From assembly GCA_030147845.1 (NCBI GenBank), contig JASBUN010000052.1, positions 1-62,265 on the forward strand: DNA of 62,265 nucleotides. The letters are read 5' to 3'. Below are positions 47,337 to 57,503 of the stretch, one piece after another. The notes beneath the pieces were generated by a model that worked only from the letters and a program-made list of their open reading frames with translations, did no database searches and was not told where the DNA came from. Within the stretch, counting starts at the first letter, position 1, and every line of letters begins with the position of its first letter. The position numbers and the translations under genes are program-made. This stretch comes from Gammaproteobacteria bacterium (lineage in GTDB: Bacteria > Pseudomonadota > Gammaproteobacteria > JASBUN01).

Positions 47337-47525
47337 CGGCTACCTCGAATTTCGACTTGGAATTTTGGCGTCGCGTTGGCTATCCCGCCATTGGCGACAA
47401 AGTGGATAATCATACCAAATAGCCGCCGCTTACGGTAATCCGAACGCACTCACAAAGCACTGGGCGGTGGCAAAATGCGATGCCGGCGTACCGCCACGGG
47501 CGCTCACGCCAGTCGGCGACGCATT

Positions 47526-49574
47526 TTAGCCGCCGCCGGGTGCCATACCAGGGTTGGAACCCGCGCTGGTATACAAGAAGCAGCGGGTACGATGGTCGTC
47601 GCCACTGACTTCGGGATAGCGCTGCCGGCAGATAGGCATCGCCTGCGGGCAACGCGGATGGAAATGACAGCCGCTGGGCGGGTGAATCGGTGACGGCAGA
47701 TCGCCACTCAAGCGCAGGTGCGGCGCCGGCGCAGTCCGCTGCACACTCGGAACCGCCGCCAGCAGCGCCTGGGTATACGGATGCAGCGGGCGCTCAAGCA
47801 CATCGGCAACCGGGCCCTGTTCCACGATGCGGCCCAGGTACATGACCGCCACCTCGTGCGCCAGGTAAGCGACCACGGACAGATCATGGGTAATGAATAA
47901 ATACGAAACGCCGGTCTCGGCCTGCAGCCGCCGCAGTAAATTGAGAATCTGCGCCTGCACCGAAACATCGAGGGCGCTGGTCGGCTCATCGCAGATCAGC
48001 AAACGCGGTTTGAGCGCCAACGCCCGTGCGATGCAGATACGTTGACGCTGTCCACCCGAAAACTCATGCGGATAGCGCTCTTTCATGTCGGCCGAAAGAC
48101 CGACTTGCTGCAGCAGCTCGATCACGCGCGCCTGGCGCGCGGCGCGATCACCGCCGATGCCCTGCGCACGCATGCCCTCGGCGACGATCTGACCGACACG
48201 CATACGCGGATTCATCGACGAGTACGGGTCCTGAAAGATGACCTGGAAGTCGGTACGCTTGCGCCGTAGCGCGTTAGCACCCAAGGTCGCCAAATCGACG
48301 CCGTCAAACCATACCTGGCCGCTCGAGTAGTCGCGCAGCAGTTGCAAAATCCCCTGCCCTACCGATGTTTTGCCACAGCCGGATTCGCCCACCAGCGCCA
48401 GCGTACGCCCCGCGCTCAACCGCAGTGACACACCGTCGACGGCATAGACGCGAGCCGCATCACCAAATAGTGACCGACTGCGTAGCGGGAAGTGAACACG
48501 AAGATCATCGACCTGCAACAGCGGCGATGCGTCATGCATCGGCGGCACGGCGCTTAGCGGTGTGCGTTGCGTTACGCGTGTGCGCGTGCCCGTACCAACG
48601 ACGAGCGGATCGAACAAATGGCATAGTACCCCGTGCCCGTCGGCGAGCGAACTCCATCGCGGCGGCTGTTCACGGCATGGCGGCCAGGCAAATTCACAAC
48701 GCGGTTCGAACCGACAGGCGACGAATGTCTGCGCCAACGAGGGCACCGCACCCGGAATCACGTCTAACGTCTGCGCACGTTTGTCCATGGCCGGCAAGGA
48801 TTCGAACAACTTACGGCTGTACGGGTGGCGAGCGGCTTCGAAGAAACGCCGGCGGTCGCCCTGCTCGACAATTTGACCGGCATACATCACGGCGACGAAA
48901 TCCGCTACCTCGGCGACCACACCCAAATCGTGAGTGATCAGTAACACCGCCATTCCGGTGTCCGCTTGCAAGCGTTTCAGCAATGCCAGAACTTGCGCCT
49001 GGATGGTCACGTCGAGCGCCGTAGTCGGTTCGTCGGCGATCAGCAGGTCGGGTTCGCCGGCAAGCGCAATGGCGATCATGACGCGCTGTTTCATCCCCCC
49101 GGAGAGCTGATGCGGGTACTCGCGGCGGCGACGCTCCGCATCGGAGATGCCAACCGCTTGCAACAGTTCCAACACCCGCCGGCGTTGCGCAGCACCACGT
49201 AAACCTTTGTGTTTACGCAATGACTCGCCGATTTGGTCGCCGACACTCAATACCGGATTGAGCGACGTCATGGGTTCCTGGAAAATCATGGCAATGCGAT
49301 TACCACGCACGTCGCGCATGGCCGCCTCGGAATAGGCCGTCAGGTCTTGACCATCCAGGTATATTGCGCCCCCGGCAATGCGCCCGGCCGGTTTGGGCAA
49401 CAAACCCATGATCGACAGCGCCGTGACGGACTTGCCGCAACCGGATTCGCCGAGTAGCGCAAACGTCTGGCCGCGCCGGATCTCAAAACTGACGTCATCG
49501 ACGGCGCGGATGGCCGCGCGCGCGCTCTGCAAGTGCGTACTCAGGTGATGCAGGCGTAGCAGGGTTTCGGTCAT
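47526..49574 (-). CDS. Peptide ABC transporter ATPase, double domain (OppD-OppF fusion, long form)
   Basis: A 682-aa protein with two ABC cassettes. Cassette one has [29 protein letters not shown] and a Cys-rich tail [14 protein letters not shown]. Cassette two has [29 protein letters not shown] and [14 protein letters not shown]. These tails belong to the oligopeptide HPY region, whose Cys can hold a [4Fe-4S] cluster in some Dpp ATPases. It powers a peptide importer. It starts 3 nt after the XRE regulator gene, in the same direction as a second double ATPase and the permeases. Confidence 0.9.
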   Translation of the reverse strand: MTETLLRLHHLSTHLQSARAAIRAVDDVSFEIRRGQTFALLGESGCGKSVTALSIMGLLPKPAGRIAGGAIYLDGQDLTAYSEAAMRDVRGNRIAMIFQEPMTSLNPVLSVGDQIGESLRKHKGLRGAAQRRRVLELLQAVGISDAERRRREYPHQLSGGMKQRVMIAIALAGEPDLLIADEPTTALDVTIQAQVLALLKRLQADTGMAVLLITHDLGVVAEVADFVAVMYAGQIVEQGDRRRFFEAARHPYSRKLFESLPAMDKRAQTLDVIPGAVPSLAQTFVACRFEPRCEFAWPPCREQPPRWSSLADGHGVLCHLFDPLVVGTGTRTRVTQRTPLSAVPPMHDASPLLQVDDLRVHFPLRSRSLFGDAARVYAVDGVSLRLSAGRTLALVGESGCGKTSVGQGILQLLRDYSSGQVWFDGVDLATLGANALRRKRTDFQVIFQDPYSSMNPRMRVGQIVAEGMRAQGIGGDRAARQARVIELLQQVGLSADMKERYPHEFSGGQRQRICIARALALKPRLLICDEPTSALDVSVQAQILNLLRRLQAETGVSYLFITHDLSVVAYLAHEVAVMYLGRIVEQGPVADVLERPLHPYTQALLAAVPSVQRTAPAPHLRLSGDLPSPIHPPSGCHFHPRCPQAMPICRQRYPEVSGDDHRTRCFLYTSAGSNPGMAPGGG

Positions 49575-49577
49575 GCG

Positions 49578-50021
49578 TTACTGGGTCCCGCGCGCCAACT
49601 CGACGATCAGCTGCCGCAACGCTTGACGTTGGGGCGGCGGCAACTTCATCCATGCGAGCGCGATTTCAAAAGCCTCCTTACTGAGCATACTACCGACCAC
49701 CTCGTAGCCGGCGCCGGACGGTTCGGCTACCGCCACTTCGGCGGCGGATCCGCCCACCGGCAGCGCATCGGGTTGGCGCGCATATCGTTCGCCGACACCC
49801 GACAACAGCCAATTGGAACGCACGCCCAGATACTGTGCCAGACGCACCAATTGCGACGTCTGCGGAAAATCCTGACCGCCGAGCCAACGCCCGACGTGTT
49901 CCACCGAGACGTCGAGCACACGCGCCAAGGCCACCCGCCGCTGCTGCCGAGTATTCGGCAATCCGGCTTCATCCAACGCCTGATTCAGGCGCGCGGCGAA
50001 TTTCTCTCTCTCGCTTGCCAT
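49578..50021 (-). CDS. XRE-family regulator inserted in the peptide transporter locus
   Basis: A 147-aa protein with a helix-turn-helix at about residues 8-65 (RLNQALDEAGLP, RVALARVLDVSVEHVGRWLGG, SQLVRLAQYLGV) and an acidic/helical C-terminal half. It resembles phage-type/cI-like repressors with a helical tail. ATG 50021 (MASER) has GAGG 5 nt upstream. It is located between two double ABC ATPase genes on the same strand, 3 nt before the second. It may regulate the peptide transporter; this is inference. Confidence 0.82.
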   Translation of the reverse strand: MASEREKFAARLNQALDEAGLPNTRQQRRVALARVLDVSVEHVGRWLGGQDFPQTSQLVRLAQYLGVRSNWLLSGVGERYARQPDALPVGGSAAEVAVAEPSGAGYEVVGSMLSKEAFEIALAWMKLPPPQRQALRQLIVELARGTQ

Positions 50022-50143
50022 GCATGCCTCATTGTAGTGACCACCGACCTTCCGGTGTCGATAAATCCGCTGCGGTGACCCGGTGCGGCGGCGCCATGAC
50101 AACATAGCGTCATCGACGAGCATATCGCCGACACAACACCAGC

Positions 50144-51811
50144 CTATAGGGCAACGCGCGGCACAGCGGACAGTAACCGCTGCGTGTACGGGTCAGATGG
50201 CGAAGAACATACCTTGGCGGTAACACCACGCTCTACAATTTTGCCGTTGTACATGACCGCCATTTCGTCACTGAGATACTCGACCACGGCGATATTGTGC
50301 GTAATGAACAACAAGGTCAGGTCGCGCTCCCGGCGAAGCTGTAGCAAAATTTGCAGAATCTCGGCCTGCACGGACACGTCGAGCGCGCTGGTGATTTCGT
50401 CGCAAATAATGAACCGCGGATCTAATACCAGGGCGCGGGCGATACAGATACGTTGGCGTTGACCACCGGAAAATTCGTGCGGGTAGCGCCACACCCAATC
50501 CGGGTCCAATTGCACTTGCGTCAACGCCTGACGGGCGCGTTCCAGACGATCATCCTTGTTTTCGCCGATGCCATGCACCGCCATCGGTTCGGTCAACGTC
50601 CCGGCTATGGTCATACGCGGATTGAGTGAGGCCATCGGGTCCTGAAATACAAACTGTATCTCGCGGCGGAACGGCTGCATTTTCGCACGACCGAGACGCG
50701 TAAGATCATGGCCGTCAAAATAAATGGCTCCGCCCGTTGGTGGAATGAGACGTAATACGGCGCGGCCGAGCGTCGTCTTGCCGCAACCTGATTCCCCCAC
50801 CAACGCCAAAATTTGCCCACGCGGGATTTGCAAGTCGATACCATCCACGGCGCGCACATACCCCACTGTGTGCCGCAGGATACCCTTGCGTATAGGGAAA
50901 TAAATTTCCAGCTTGCGCAGGTCCAGCAGCGTGGGCGCCGGCGGCGATGGCGTCGGCTTCGGCGCCGTTTCGGTCATGCTCAGGCGCCGGGCGCGGGTCA
51001 GATTTTCCGGCAACGCGGCGATCAGCTGCCGCGTATAGTCATGCTGCGGATGGTGAAACACGTCGTCCACGCTGCCGGTTTCGACAATTTGACCGCGGCG
51101 CATAACCGCCAAACGGCGCGCCATTTGCGCGACGACGCCAAAATCGTGGGTAATAAACAGGATGCTGGTTCCGCGGCGCTCCTGCAGATCGCGCATCAAA
51201 CGCAGAATCTCGGCCTGCACGGTCACGTCCAAAGCGGTCGTGGGTTCATCAGCAATCAACAAATCCGGTTCGCCGACCATCGCCATGGCGATCATGACAC
51301 GCTGGCGCTGACCGCCGGAGAGGCGGTGTGGGTATTCGTTGAAGCGTTCTGCTGCGCTGGGTATCTGTACCTGTACCAGTGCCGCAATGGCGCGCTCACG
51401 CGCTTCAGCGTAATCGATATCCGGATGATGTACTTGCAATGCTTCGACGATCTGATCGCCGATGGTAAACACCGGGTTGAGCGAATTCATCGGCTCCTGG
51501 AAGATCATGGTAATGCGCGAGCCGCGCACATGGCGAGCGCGCTCTTCCGGCAGAGTCAGCATATCCACCTGTTCGGTGCTGCCGTTGTCGTGGCGGTAAT
51601 CGAACAGAATGCGACCGGCTGGATGCGAACTGATGTCGCGAGGAAGCAGGCGCATGACCGACAACGCAGATATGGATTTGCCGCTGCCCGACTCACCGAC
51701 CAGGCAAAAGGTCTCGCCTCGGTCAATGTGAAAACTTACGCCGTCGACCGCCTTGACGATCTGTCCCCCGCTGCGCAGATGCGTATGCAGATTGTCGACG
51801 CGCAATAACAT
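50144..51811 (-). CDS. Peptide ABC transporter ATPase, double domain (YejF-like, short form)
   Basis: A 555-aa protein with two cassettes: [29 protein letters not shown]; and [21 protein letters not shown], with Walker-B region [13 protein letters not shown] in place of DEPTSALD (Pro to Ile). The length and lack of Cys-rich tails match YejF. It follows the permease gene by 2 nt. It should energise the two permeases downstream of the substrate-binding protein. A second, longer double ATPase is encoded after the XRE gene. Confidence 0.92.
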   Translation of the reverse strand: MLLRVDNLHTHLRSGGQIVKAVDGVSFHIDRGETFCLVGESGSGKSISALSVMRLLPRDISSHPAGRILFDYRHDNGSTEQVDMLTLPEERARHVRGSRITMIFQEPMNSLNPVFTIGDQIVEALQVHHPDIDYAEARERAIAALVQVQIPSAAERFNEYPHRLSGGQRQRVMIAMAMVGEPDLLIADEPTTALDVTVQAEILRLMRDLQERRGTSILFITHDFGVVAQMARRLAVMRRGQIVETGSVDDVFHHPQHDYTRQLIAALPENLTRARRLSMTETAPKPTPSPPAPTLLDLRKLEIYFPIRKGILRHTVGYVRAVDGIDLQIPRGQILALVGESGCGKTTLGRAVLRLIPPTGGAIYFDGHDLTRLGRAKMQPFRREIQFVFQDPMASLNPRMTIAGTLTEPMAVHGIGENKDDRLERARQALTQVQLDPDWVWRYPHEFSGGQRQRICIARALVLDPRFIICDEITSALDVSVQAEILQILLQLRRERDLTLLFITHNIAVVEYLSDEMAVMYNGKIVERGVTAKVCSSPSDPYTQRLLSAVPRVAL

Positions 51812-51813
51812 CC

Positions 51814-53013
51814 TTAGGCGGCTTTCTTCTTCAGGTACGGGTCGATCGCATCGCGCAGCGCCTCGCCCATGAGATTATAGGCAAACACAGTGAGGAAAAT
51901 GGCGCCGCCCGGAAAAGCCGCTAACCACCAATAAAAAGTCGATGACTGCACGGCCTCATTGAGCATCTGGCCCCACGATGGGTCGTCCACCAGACCCAGA
52001 CCCAGAAAACTCAGCACCGCTTCGGCCAGGATCGCCGAAGCCACACCGAAACTGGCGGCCACCAACAACGGTGCAACACCGTTGGGCAACATATGCCGGA
52101 ACAACACCGAGCGCAGCGGCAAACCCGACGCGATCGCCGCCAACACGAATTCCTGCTGACGCAAACGCAGGAATTCGGCGCGAATATAGCGCGCATAGCC
52201 AGACCAACTGGTAATGCCGATGATCGCCATCATCATATACAGACTGCGGCCGAAAAACGCCACGAAAGTAAGCAATAGAAACAACGTCGGCACGGCTTCA
52301 AAAATTTCCACTAAGCGCATACCGATGATGTCGATAAGCCCGGAAAAATAACCCATCAAGCCACCGATCACGACACCAATGGCCATGGCGATACCGGTGG
52401 CGACGAAGCCGATACCGAGTGCGATACGCGCGGCATAGATCATGCGGCTGAGCACGTCAGCTCCATTGGTGCCGGTGCCAAAGTAATGCACCTGATGAGT
52501 TTCGCTCAGCGGCGCTTCCAAGCCGGTGTCGCCCTGATCGCGCAGATAATCCTTGGGCGAATACGGAATCGGCGCATACACAACCCAATCGTATTTACCG
52601 GCCGCCTGGTCGTCGCGATATTGTTCGTAGATCGTGAGTTTCGGCGGCACCACAAACCAGTGAGTGACGAGCACGGTTACGATCACGGCGATAACAAATA
52701 CACCGAACTTGATGCGCGGCCGCACGGGTACGAACAACAGTCCGATAGCGGCAAAAAAAATAACCAAAAGACTGACATCGCCCGGCGTGAGATAACGCAG
52801 CATGGGACTACTGATATGACCTTGCTCACTCAACAGCAACGGATGGCTATTGGCCAACAGGGGTGCGAACACCGCCGCCAACACCAAGATGGCAATCCAC
52901 GCCAGGCCGAATCGCACTCCCCAATTGGTCAGCGCCTCGCGTATGACCTGCGCGCCGTAGCTGCGACTACCGCGCCCGGGCATGCTCGCTCCAACTGTCT
53001 GTGCGTCAGTCAT
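51814..53013 (-). CDS. Peptide ABC permease, DppC/YejE-like
   Basis: A 399-aa permease. The binding-protein-dependent transport domain has ALGIGFVATGIAMAIGVVIG and the EAA-like loop VLAAIASGLPLRSVLFRHMLP. The N-terminal region holds two extra hydrophobic stretches (SLLVIFFAAIGLLFVPV and FGVFVIAVIVTVLVTHWFVV) and a long periplasmic insert (PPKLTIYEQYRDD), making it longer than a typical DppC (about 300 aa), like YejE (341 aa). It overlaps the upstream permease gene by 8 nt. Confidence 0.92.
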   Translation of the reverse strand: MTDAQTVGASMPGRGSRSYGAQVIREALTNWGVRFGLAWIAILVLAAVFAPLLANSHPLLLSEQGHISSPMLRYLTPGDVSLLVIFFAAIGLLFVPVRPRIKFGVFVIAVIVTVLVTHWFVVPPKLTIYEQYRDDQAAGKYDWVVYAPIPYSPKDYLRDQGDTGLEAPLSETHQVHYFGTGTNGADVLSRMIYAARIALGIGFVATGIAMAIGVVIGGLMGYFSGLIDIIGMRLVEIFEAVPTLFLLLTFVAFFGRSLYMMMAIIGITSWSGYARYIRAEFLRLRQQEFVLAAIASGLPLRSVLFRHMLPNGVAPLLVAASFGVASAILAEAVLSFLGLGLVDDPSWGQMLNEAVQSSTFYWWLAAFPGGAIFLTVFAYNLMGEALRDAIDPYLKKKAA

Positions 53014-54388
53014 AACTCACCCGTGGATCGGCTATGGCATAGCAGATGTCCGCAATCAGATAACCGACCAAGGTTAGCAACCCGCTTATGAGAGTGATGG
53101 ACAGCACCATTTCGCGGTCACGCCCCTTGACTGCCTCGATTGCCAGCTTGCCCATACCATCGATACTGAAAATCGACTCGACGATCACCGAACCGGCCAG
53201 TAATGCCGGTAGCAGACTGGCCGAAACCGTAATCAGCGGCAGCAAACTATTGCGAAACACATGACGCCATACGACTTGTGGTTCACTGACGCCTTTGGCG
53301 CGCGCGGTGCGCGCATAATCGGAAAGCAAATTTTCCAGTACCGAGGTGCGCGTCAACCGCGCCAAAAAAGCGAAGCCGCCATAAGTAAGACAGATCACGG
53401 GCAGAACCAGGTGCCAGACACGATCGAGCAGAAAGCCGCGCACGAACTCGCCGTGTTGTACGTGGGTGGCAACGAGTGCGCCGGCGAACATGCCGAGCAA
53501 GGCCATGATCGCCGTACGCAAGGCAGCAAACTCCATGAAGCCGATCAGACCACCCAGCCCACCCAACCCCAGCGCGAAAACGCCGTATAACACCAAACCG
53601 GGCGGGTTCGGCAACGAGTGCACCATAAGCACGCCGAAGGCAACGCCAAACGTCGCCGTGACCGCGGTGCGCAAATAAACGCTGCCTGCGCGCCCTAACG
53701 CGCCCAACAGCGCCGCTCCGGTCATCATCAGACCAAACAGCACCAATACCTGCGTCACGGAACCCCAATGCGGCAGGAACGGCATATCCAGCGCGGCGCG
53801 CTGACTGAGCCCGGCGGTGGGAAACCAATGCCAATATTGGTCGCTGGCGAAAAAGCCGATCAACACGACCCCGGTCAGCATGGTCGGCACTGACCACAGA
53901 CCGAGCATGACGGCGCCGGAGCCGACGTCAAAGGGACTCCCGCGCTGCGTGGCCGCGCGCACGCCAATGGTAATGGCAATGATATAAACCAGCGGTATCG
54001 AGACCAGATTCAGCAGCAAAGTAACCGGCAGACGTTCGCCAATCACATCCAATACAGGACGGCCGTAGAGAAAACTGCGCCCGAAATTCGAACCCTTGGT
54101 GAACGAGAAGCCGGTGATATGCCCGTTTTGATCCAGGGTAAAACCGATCGGCGAAACATTGTTTAGCCAGCGCAGATATTGCACCGGCGCCGGCTGATCG
54201 AGGCCATAGATCCGATTGTAATAATCTTCCAACGCCTTCTTCGCCTCGGGTTCGAGATTCTGCCCCTCGACCAGGGACTGGGCGCTGATGCCACCGGGTG
54301 AAGCCGCCATGACGGTGAACACCACCACGGTGATGCCCAGCAGGGTCGGGATCATCAACAGTAGACGGCGGATAAGGTAGGTATACAT
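53006..54388 (-). CDS. Peptide ABC permease, DppB/YejB-like, enlarged
   Basis: A 460-aa permease. The start YLIRRLLLMIPTLLGITVVVF and the EAA loop ARAKGVSEPQVVWRHVFRNSL are family-typical. Between about residues 215 and 315 there is an insertion of several extra hydrophobic segments (GAALLGALGRAGSVYL, VAFGVLMVHSLP, FALGLGGLGGLIGF, IMALLGMFAGALV), so the protein is about 100 aa longer than YejB (364 aa). It follows the binding-protein gene by 18 nt. The function of the insertion is unknown. Confidence 0.9.
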   Translation of the reverse strand: MYTYLIRRLLLMIPTLLGITVVVFTVMAASPGGISAQSLVEGQNLEPEAKKALEDYYNRIYGLDQPAPVQYLRWLNNVSPIGFTLDQNGHITGFSFTKGSNFGRSFLYGRPVLDVIGERLPVTLLLNLVSIPLVYIIAITIGVRAATQRGSPFDVGSGAVMLGLWSVPTMLTGVVLIGFFASDQYWHWFPTAGLSQRAALDMPFLPHWGSVTQVLVLFGLMMTGAALLGALGRAGSVYLRTAVTATFGVAFGVLMVHSLPNPPGLVLYGVFALGLGGLGGLIGFMEFAALRTAIMALLGMFAGALVATHVQHGEFVRGFLLDRVWHLVLPVICLTYGGFAFLARLTRTSVLENLLSDYARTARAKGVSEPQVVWRHVFRNSLLPLITVSASLLPALLAGSVIVESIFSIDGMGKLAIEAVKGRDREMVLSITLISGLLTLVGYLIADICYAIADPRVSYD

Positions 54389-54406
54389 ATCGGGCGAAGC
54401 CGGCCC

Positions 54407-56287
54407 TCAGTCGGTGTACTTCTGCTGCGCCCGCGGCACGAATATCTCCAGCGGTACCATGCCCAGGTTGATGCCAAGTTTGGTGATTTTCACATTATGG
54501 ATACGCCGGTCGATGAATACCAATGACTTGCGCCGCATGAGAAACGTGTAGGGCTGGTCGTGGTAGAGAATTTGCTCGCACTTCTGCCACAACGGCATAC
54601 GCTTGGCCTCATCGACGGTCGAACGCGCGTGATCGATCAACTTGTCGAGTTGGGGATTCTTGTAATCAATGTAGTTGTCCGCGCCGCGCGCCGTTTGACT
54701 ACTGTGGAAAATCTGATAGATATCCGTCTCCACTCCGCTGGTCCAACCGAGTGTAATGGCGTCAAAATCACGCTTATCCAACGTGCTCAACATAACCGAC
54801 CACTCGGTCGGCTTGGGATGCATAAGAATGCCGGCCCGCGCATACAGATCTTTTAACAAAAGCACCATACGCTTGGTGTCGTCGCTACCCTGAAAATAGA
54901 CCAGATTGAACTCAAACGGCCGGCCCTTGGCGTCTTCCAACACGCCGTCATGGTTGCGGTCCTCATAACCCGCTTCGCGCAGCAATTGCTTGGCCTTGGC
55001 CAGATTGAAAGCACGTGGCTTCAGCGCCGGATCGTGCTGCGCACTGCGCGGGTCGAATGGACTGACCGCGGGCTGCCCATAGCCTAGATAGATATCGTCA
55101 ATGATACGCTTACGGTCAGTAAGATAGGTCATGGCCAAACGCACGCGCCGATCGGCAAAACGTGTTGGTTTGCCGTTGCGCGTTTCGTTCCAGGCAATGT
55201 AGGAATAGCCGGCGGTCGGACTCAAATATTCAAAATGCCGTGCGCGCGCACGTAGTTTCGGATCGTCCAATAAATTTTTGTACTCACGCGGACGTGCGCC
55301 ATAAACGTCGATGTCGCCATTGCGAAAGGTGGTCAGGCGCGCGCTGTCATTTTCAACAATCTTCCACAACAGACGATTGAACGACGGTTGCACCGGTCCC
55401 CAGTAGCGCGGATTGCGCTCCAATTCGACCAGACCCTGGTCCGGCGTCCAGCCCTTCGGATCACTCAAACGATATGGTCCGGAGCCAAGCAGCAGACCTT
55501 TTGATTGGTTGAATTTTTCGGGGGTTTTCAGATAAGGCTGATAAAAATGTTTCGGCATGATCGCCATGCTGCCCGCCAGCGATAGACTGTTGAAGTACGG
55601 CTCCTTGAACTGAAATTTGACTTCGTACTTGCCCTTCGCCGTGACACTGGCGAGCTTGTCGTAATAGGCCCGCTCGCGCGGCGCCTGAATCGCCGGATTC
55701 ATGATGAACGCATAGGTGAAAGCGACATCGTCGGCCGTCAACGGCTGACCGTCCGAAAATACGACGTTGTGGCGCAACTGAAAGGTGATGGCTAAACCGT
55801 CGTCACTGACCGTCCAGCTACGCGCCAGCAAGCCTTCCCACTTCAGCGTCTGCGGATCACGGGTTAGTAACGATTCCTGCACATAACTTTGAATATCGGC
55901 TGCATAGGCGTCGGTCGACACCAACGGCGTAATGGTCTTGAGGTTGAGCGCGAAGGCTTGCACCAGCCAGTCGCCTTGCGCGTAATCCTTCATCTGCCGC
56001 GCCGCATAGGCTCGCTGGAAAGCGGCCGGCACCGCGCCCCGCGTTGCAACGCCGGCACCGGCTGCCGGCGCCGTGGTCAGCGCTCCGCTGGCCAGGCGCT
56101 GATCGATCGCGTCAACATGACGGCGCATATCGCGCAAATCGCTGGCTTGGCCGCTCATGGTGCGCTGGATCTCCGCCATCTTCTGCCATTGGCGGTCGAT
56201 CATATACATCGCTAACAGAATAAAAATCAGCAAAAGCGCGAGAAAAGCGAATAGAAAAAAATCTTTGAAGGTGAAACGCTGTTCCAT
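54407..56287 (-). CDS. Peptide ABC transporter binding protein with N-terminal membrane anchor and coiled coil
   Basis: A 626-aa SBP_bac_5 protein. Residues of about 11-30 form an uncleaved TM helix (FLFAFLALLLIFILLAMYM), and residues of about 32-66 look like a coiled coil (RQWQKMAEIQRTMSGQASDL). A Gly/Ala linker follows. The periplasmic binding domain includes DWLVQAFALNLKTITPLVST, GQPLTADDVAFTYAFIMNP, and SPFDPRSAQHDPALKPRAF. There is no lipobox and no signal-peptidase site, so the protein is tethered by a helix, unlike free YejA/DppA (about 510-600 aa). GGAG lies 7 nt before ATG. It is the first gene of the transporter operon. Confidence 0.88.
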   Translation of the reverse strand: MEQRFTFKDFFLFAFLALLLIFILLAMYMIDRQWQKMAEIQRTMSGQASDLRDMRRHVDAIDQRLASGALTTAPAAGAGVATRGAVPAAFQRAYAARQMKDYAQGDWLVQAFALNLKTITPLVSTDAYAADIQSYVQESLLTRDPQTLKWEGLLARSWTVSDDGLAITFQLRHNVVFSDGQPLTADDVAFTYAFIMNPAIQAPRERAYYDKLASVTAKGKYEVKFQFKEPYFNSLSLAGSMAIMPKHFYQPYLKTPEKFNQSKGLLLGSGPYRLSDPKGWTPDQGLVELERNPRYWGPVQPSFNRLLWKIVENDSARLTTFRNGDIDVYGARPREYKNLLDDPKLRARARHFEYLSPTAGYSYIAWNETRNGKPTRFADRRVRLAMTYLTDRKRIIDDIYLGYGQPAVSPFDPRSAQHDPALKPRAFNLAKAKQLLREAGYEDRNHDGVLEDAKGRPFEFNLVYFQGSDDTKRMVLLLKDLYARAGILMHPKPTEWSVMLSTLDKRDFDAITLGWTSGVETDIYQIFHSSQTARGADNYIDYKNPQLDKLIDHARSTVDEAKRMPLWQKCEQILYHDQPYTFLMRRKSLVFIDRRIHNVKITKLGINLGMVPLEIFVPRAQQKYTD

Positions 56288-56655
56288 TTACGCGCTCCGC
56301 TGACCTTGTTGTTGTGACGTCTCGGGCCAAACGGCCACTACCGACAACGCGCCACCGGTGTCAGTCGTCACCAGACCGTGCGGCATAGTGACTTTGGCAC
56401 CGCGCCTGTGGACAAAAATAGTAATGGGAAACGGCCACCATTGCATCCCCCAACCTGGGAGATTGGCCCAAATTCGGTATCATCGTCGTCTATCCCGGCC
56501 GCCAACGCAAATATGATGAGGGGCATGACAAAGGCGCGTAAATGATGGAGAATCGGTCGCGCTTTGATACAATTTGGCTAGGCGAATACGGGCTCGCCGC
56601 AATTCCGCAGGCGCAGTGACGCGTACTGACCCATAAACAGTAGAGAACCAAAACC
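56288..56655. other. Divergent intergenic region; extended -10 promoter for fabI
   Basis: About 370 nt separate the binding-protein and fabI genes. The plus strand shows TGATACAAT (56565-56573), an extended -10 box, about 83 nt before the fabI ATG; no strong -35 is seen. No gene is supported here. Confidence 0.5.
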
Positions 56656-57435
56656 ATGGGAATTCTTTCCGGTAAAAACGCCTTGATCGTGGGGCTGGCC
56701 AGCACCCGCTCGATCGCTTGGGGCATTGCACAGGCGATGCACCGGGAAGGCGCTCAACTGGCGTTCACCTACCAGAATGAGAAATTGCAGGACCGGGTGG
56801 AGAAATTTGCGGCCGAATGCGGCTCCGAGATCACGCTCGGCTGTGACGTATCGCGTGATGAGGACATCGAGGCCGTATTTGAACATCTGGATGACTATTG
56901 GGATCACGTCGATATCATCATCCATTCGGTAGCATTCGCGCCTCGCGAGCAGCTCGAAGGCGATTTTCTCGACAACCTCACGCGAGACGGCTTCAAGATC
57001 GCCCACGACATCAGTTCGTACAGCTTTGCCGCACTCGCCAAAGCGGGGCGCAACATGATGCAAGGCCGCAAAGGCGCGCTGCTGACACTCAGTTACCTTG
57101 GTGCGGAACGAGCATTTTCGAATTACAACGTTATGGGTTTGGCCAAGGCTAGCCTCGAAGCCAACGTGCGCTACATGGCAGGCGCGCTCGGTCCGGAAGG
57201 TATTCGCGTCAACGCTATCTCGGCCGGCCCAATTCGCACTCTTGCGGCGGCAGGTATCAGCGACTTTCGCAAAATCCTCGACCACGTCGAGCGCACTGCG
57301 CCGTTGCGCCGCAATGTCACGATTGAAGAAGTCGGTAACGTTGCAGCCTTCTTATGCTCCGATCTCGCCTCCGGCGTTACCGGCGAAGTCACCTACGTCG
57401 ACGCTGGCTTCAACACCGTCGGCATGACGCTTTAA
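56656..57435 (+). CDS. fabI: Enoyl-[acyl-carrier-protein] reductase, NADH-dependent
   Basis: A 259-aa short-chain dehydrogenase. It has [20 protein letters not shown] for the dinucleotide fold and [17 protein letters not shown]. The active site Tyr-x6-Tyr/Lys of FabI lies in [20 protein letters not shown]. It reduces trans-2-enoyl-ACP in the last step of fatty-acid elongation. The length is normal. Only a weak RBS (AGAGAA) precedes the ATG. It is transcribed alone and is tail-to-tail with the symporter gene. Confidence 0.96.
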   Translation: MGILSGKNALIVGLASTRSIAWGIAQAMHREGAQLAFTYQNEKLQDRVEKFAAECGSEITLGCDVSRDEDIEAVFEHLDDYWDHVDIIIHSVAFAPREQLEGDFLDNLTRDGFKIAHDISSYSFAALAKAGRNMMQGRKGALLTLSYLGAERAFSNYNVMGLAKASLEANVRYMAGALGPEGIRVNAISAGPIRTLAAAGISDFRKILDHVERTAPLRRNVTIEEVGNVAAFLCSDLASGVTGEVTYVDAGFNTVGMTL

Positions 57436-57503
57436 GAGCGGCCTCGAACAACCGCAGCTATCTGGCCTGGAATTATTCCTTCAATACAGCCCGAGCCCGC
57501 ACA

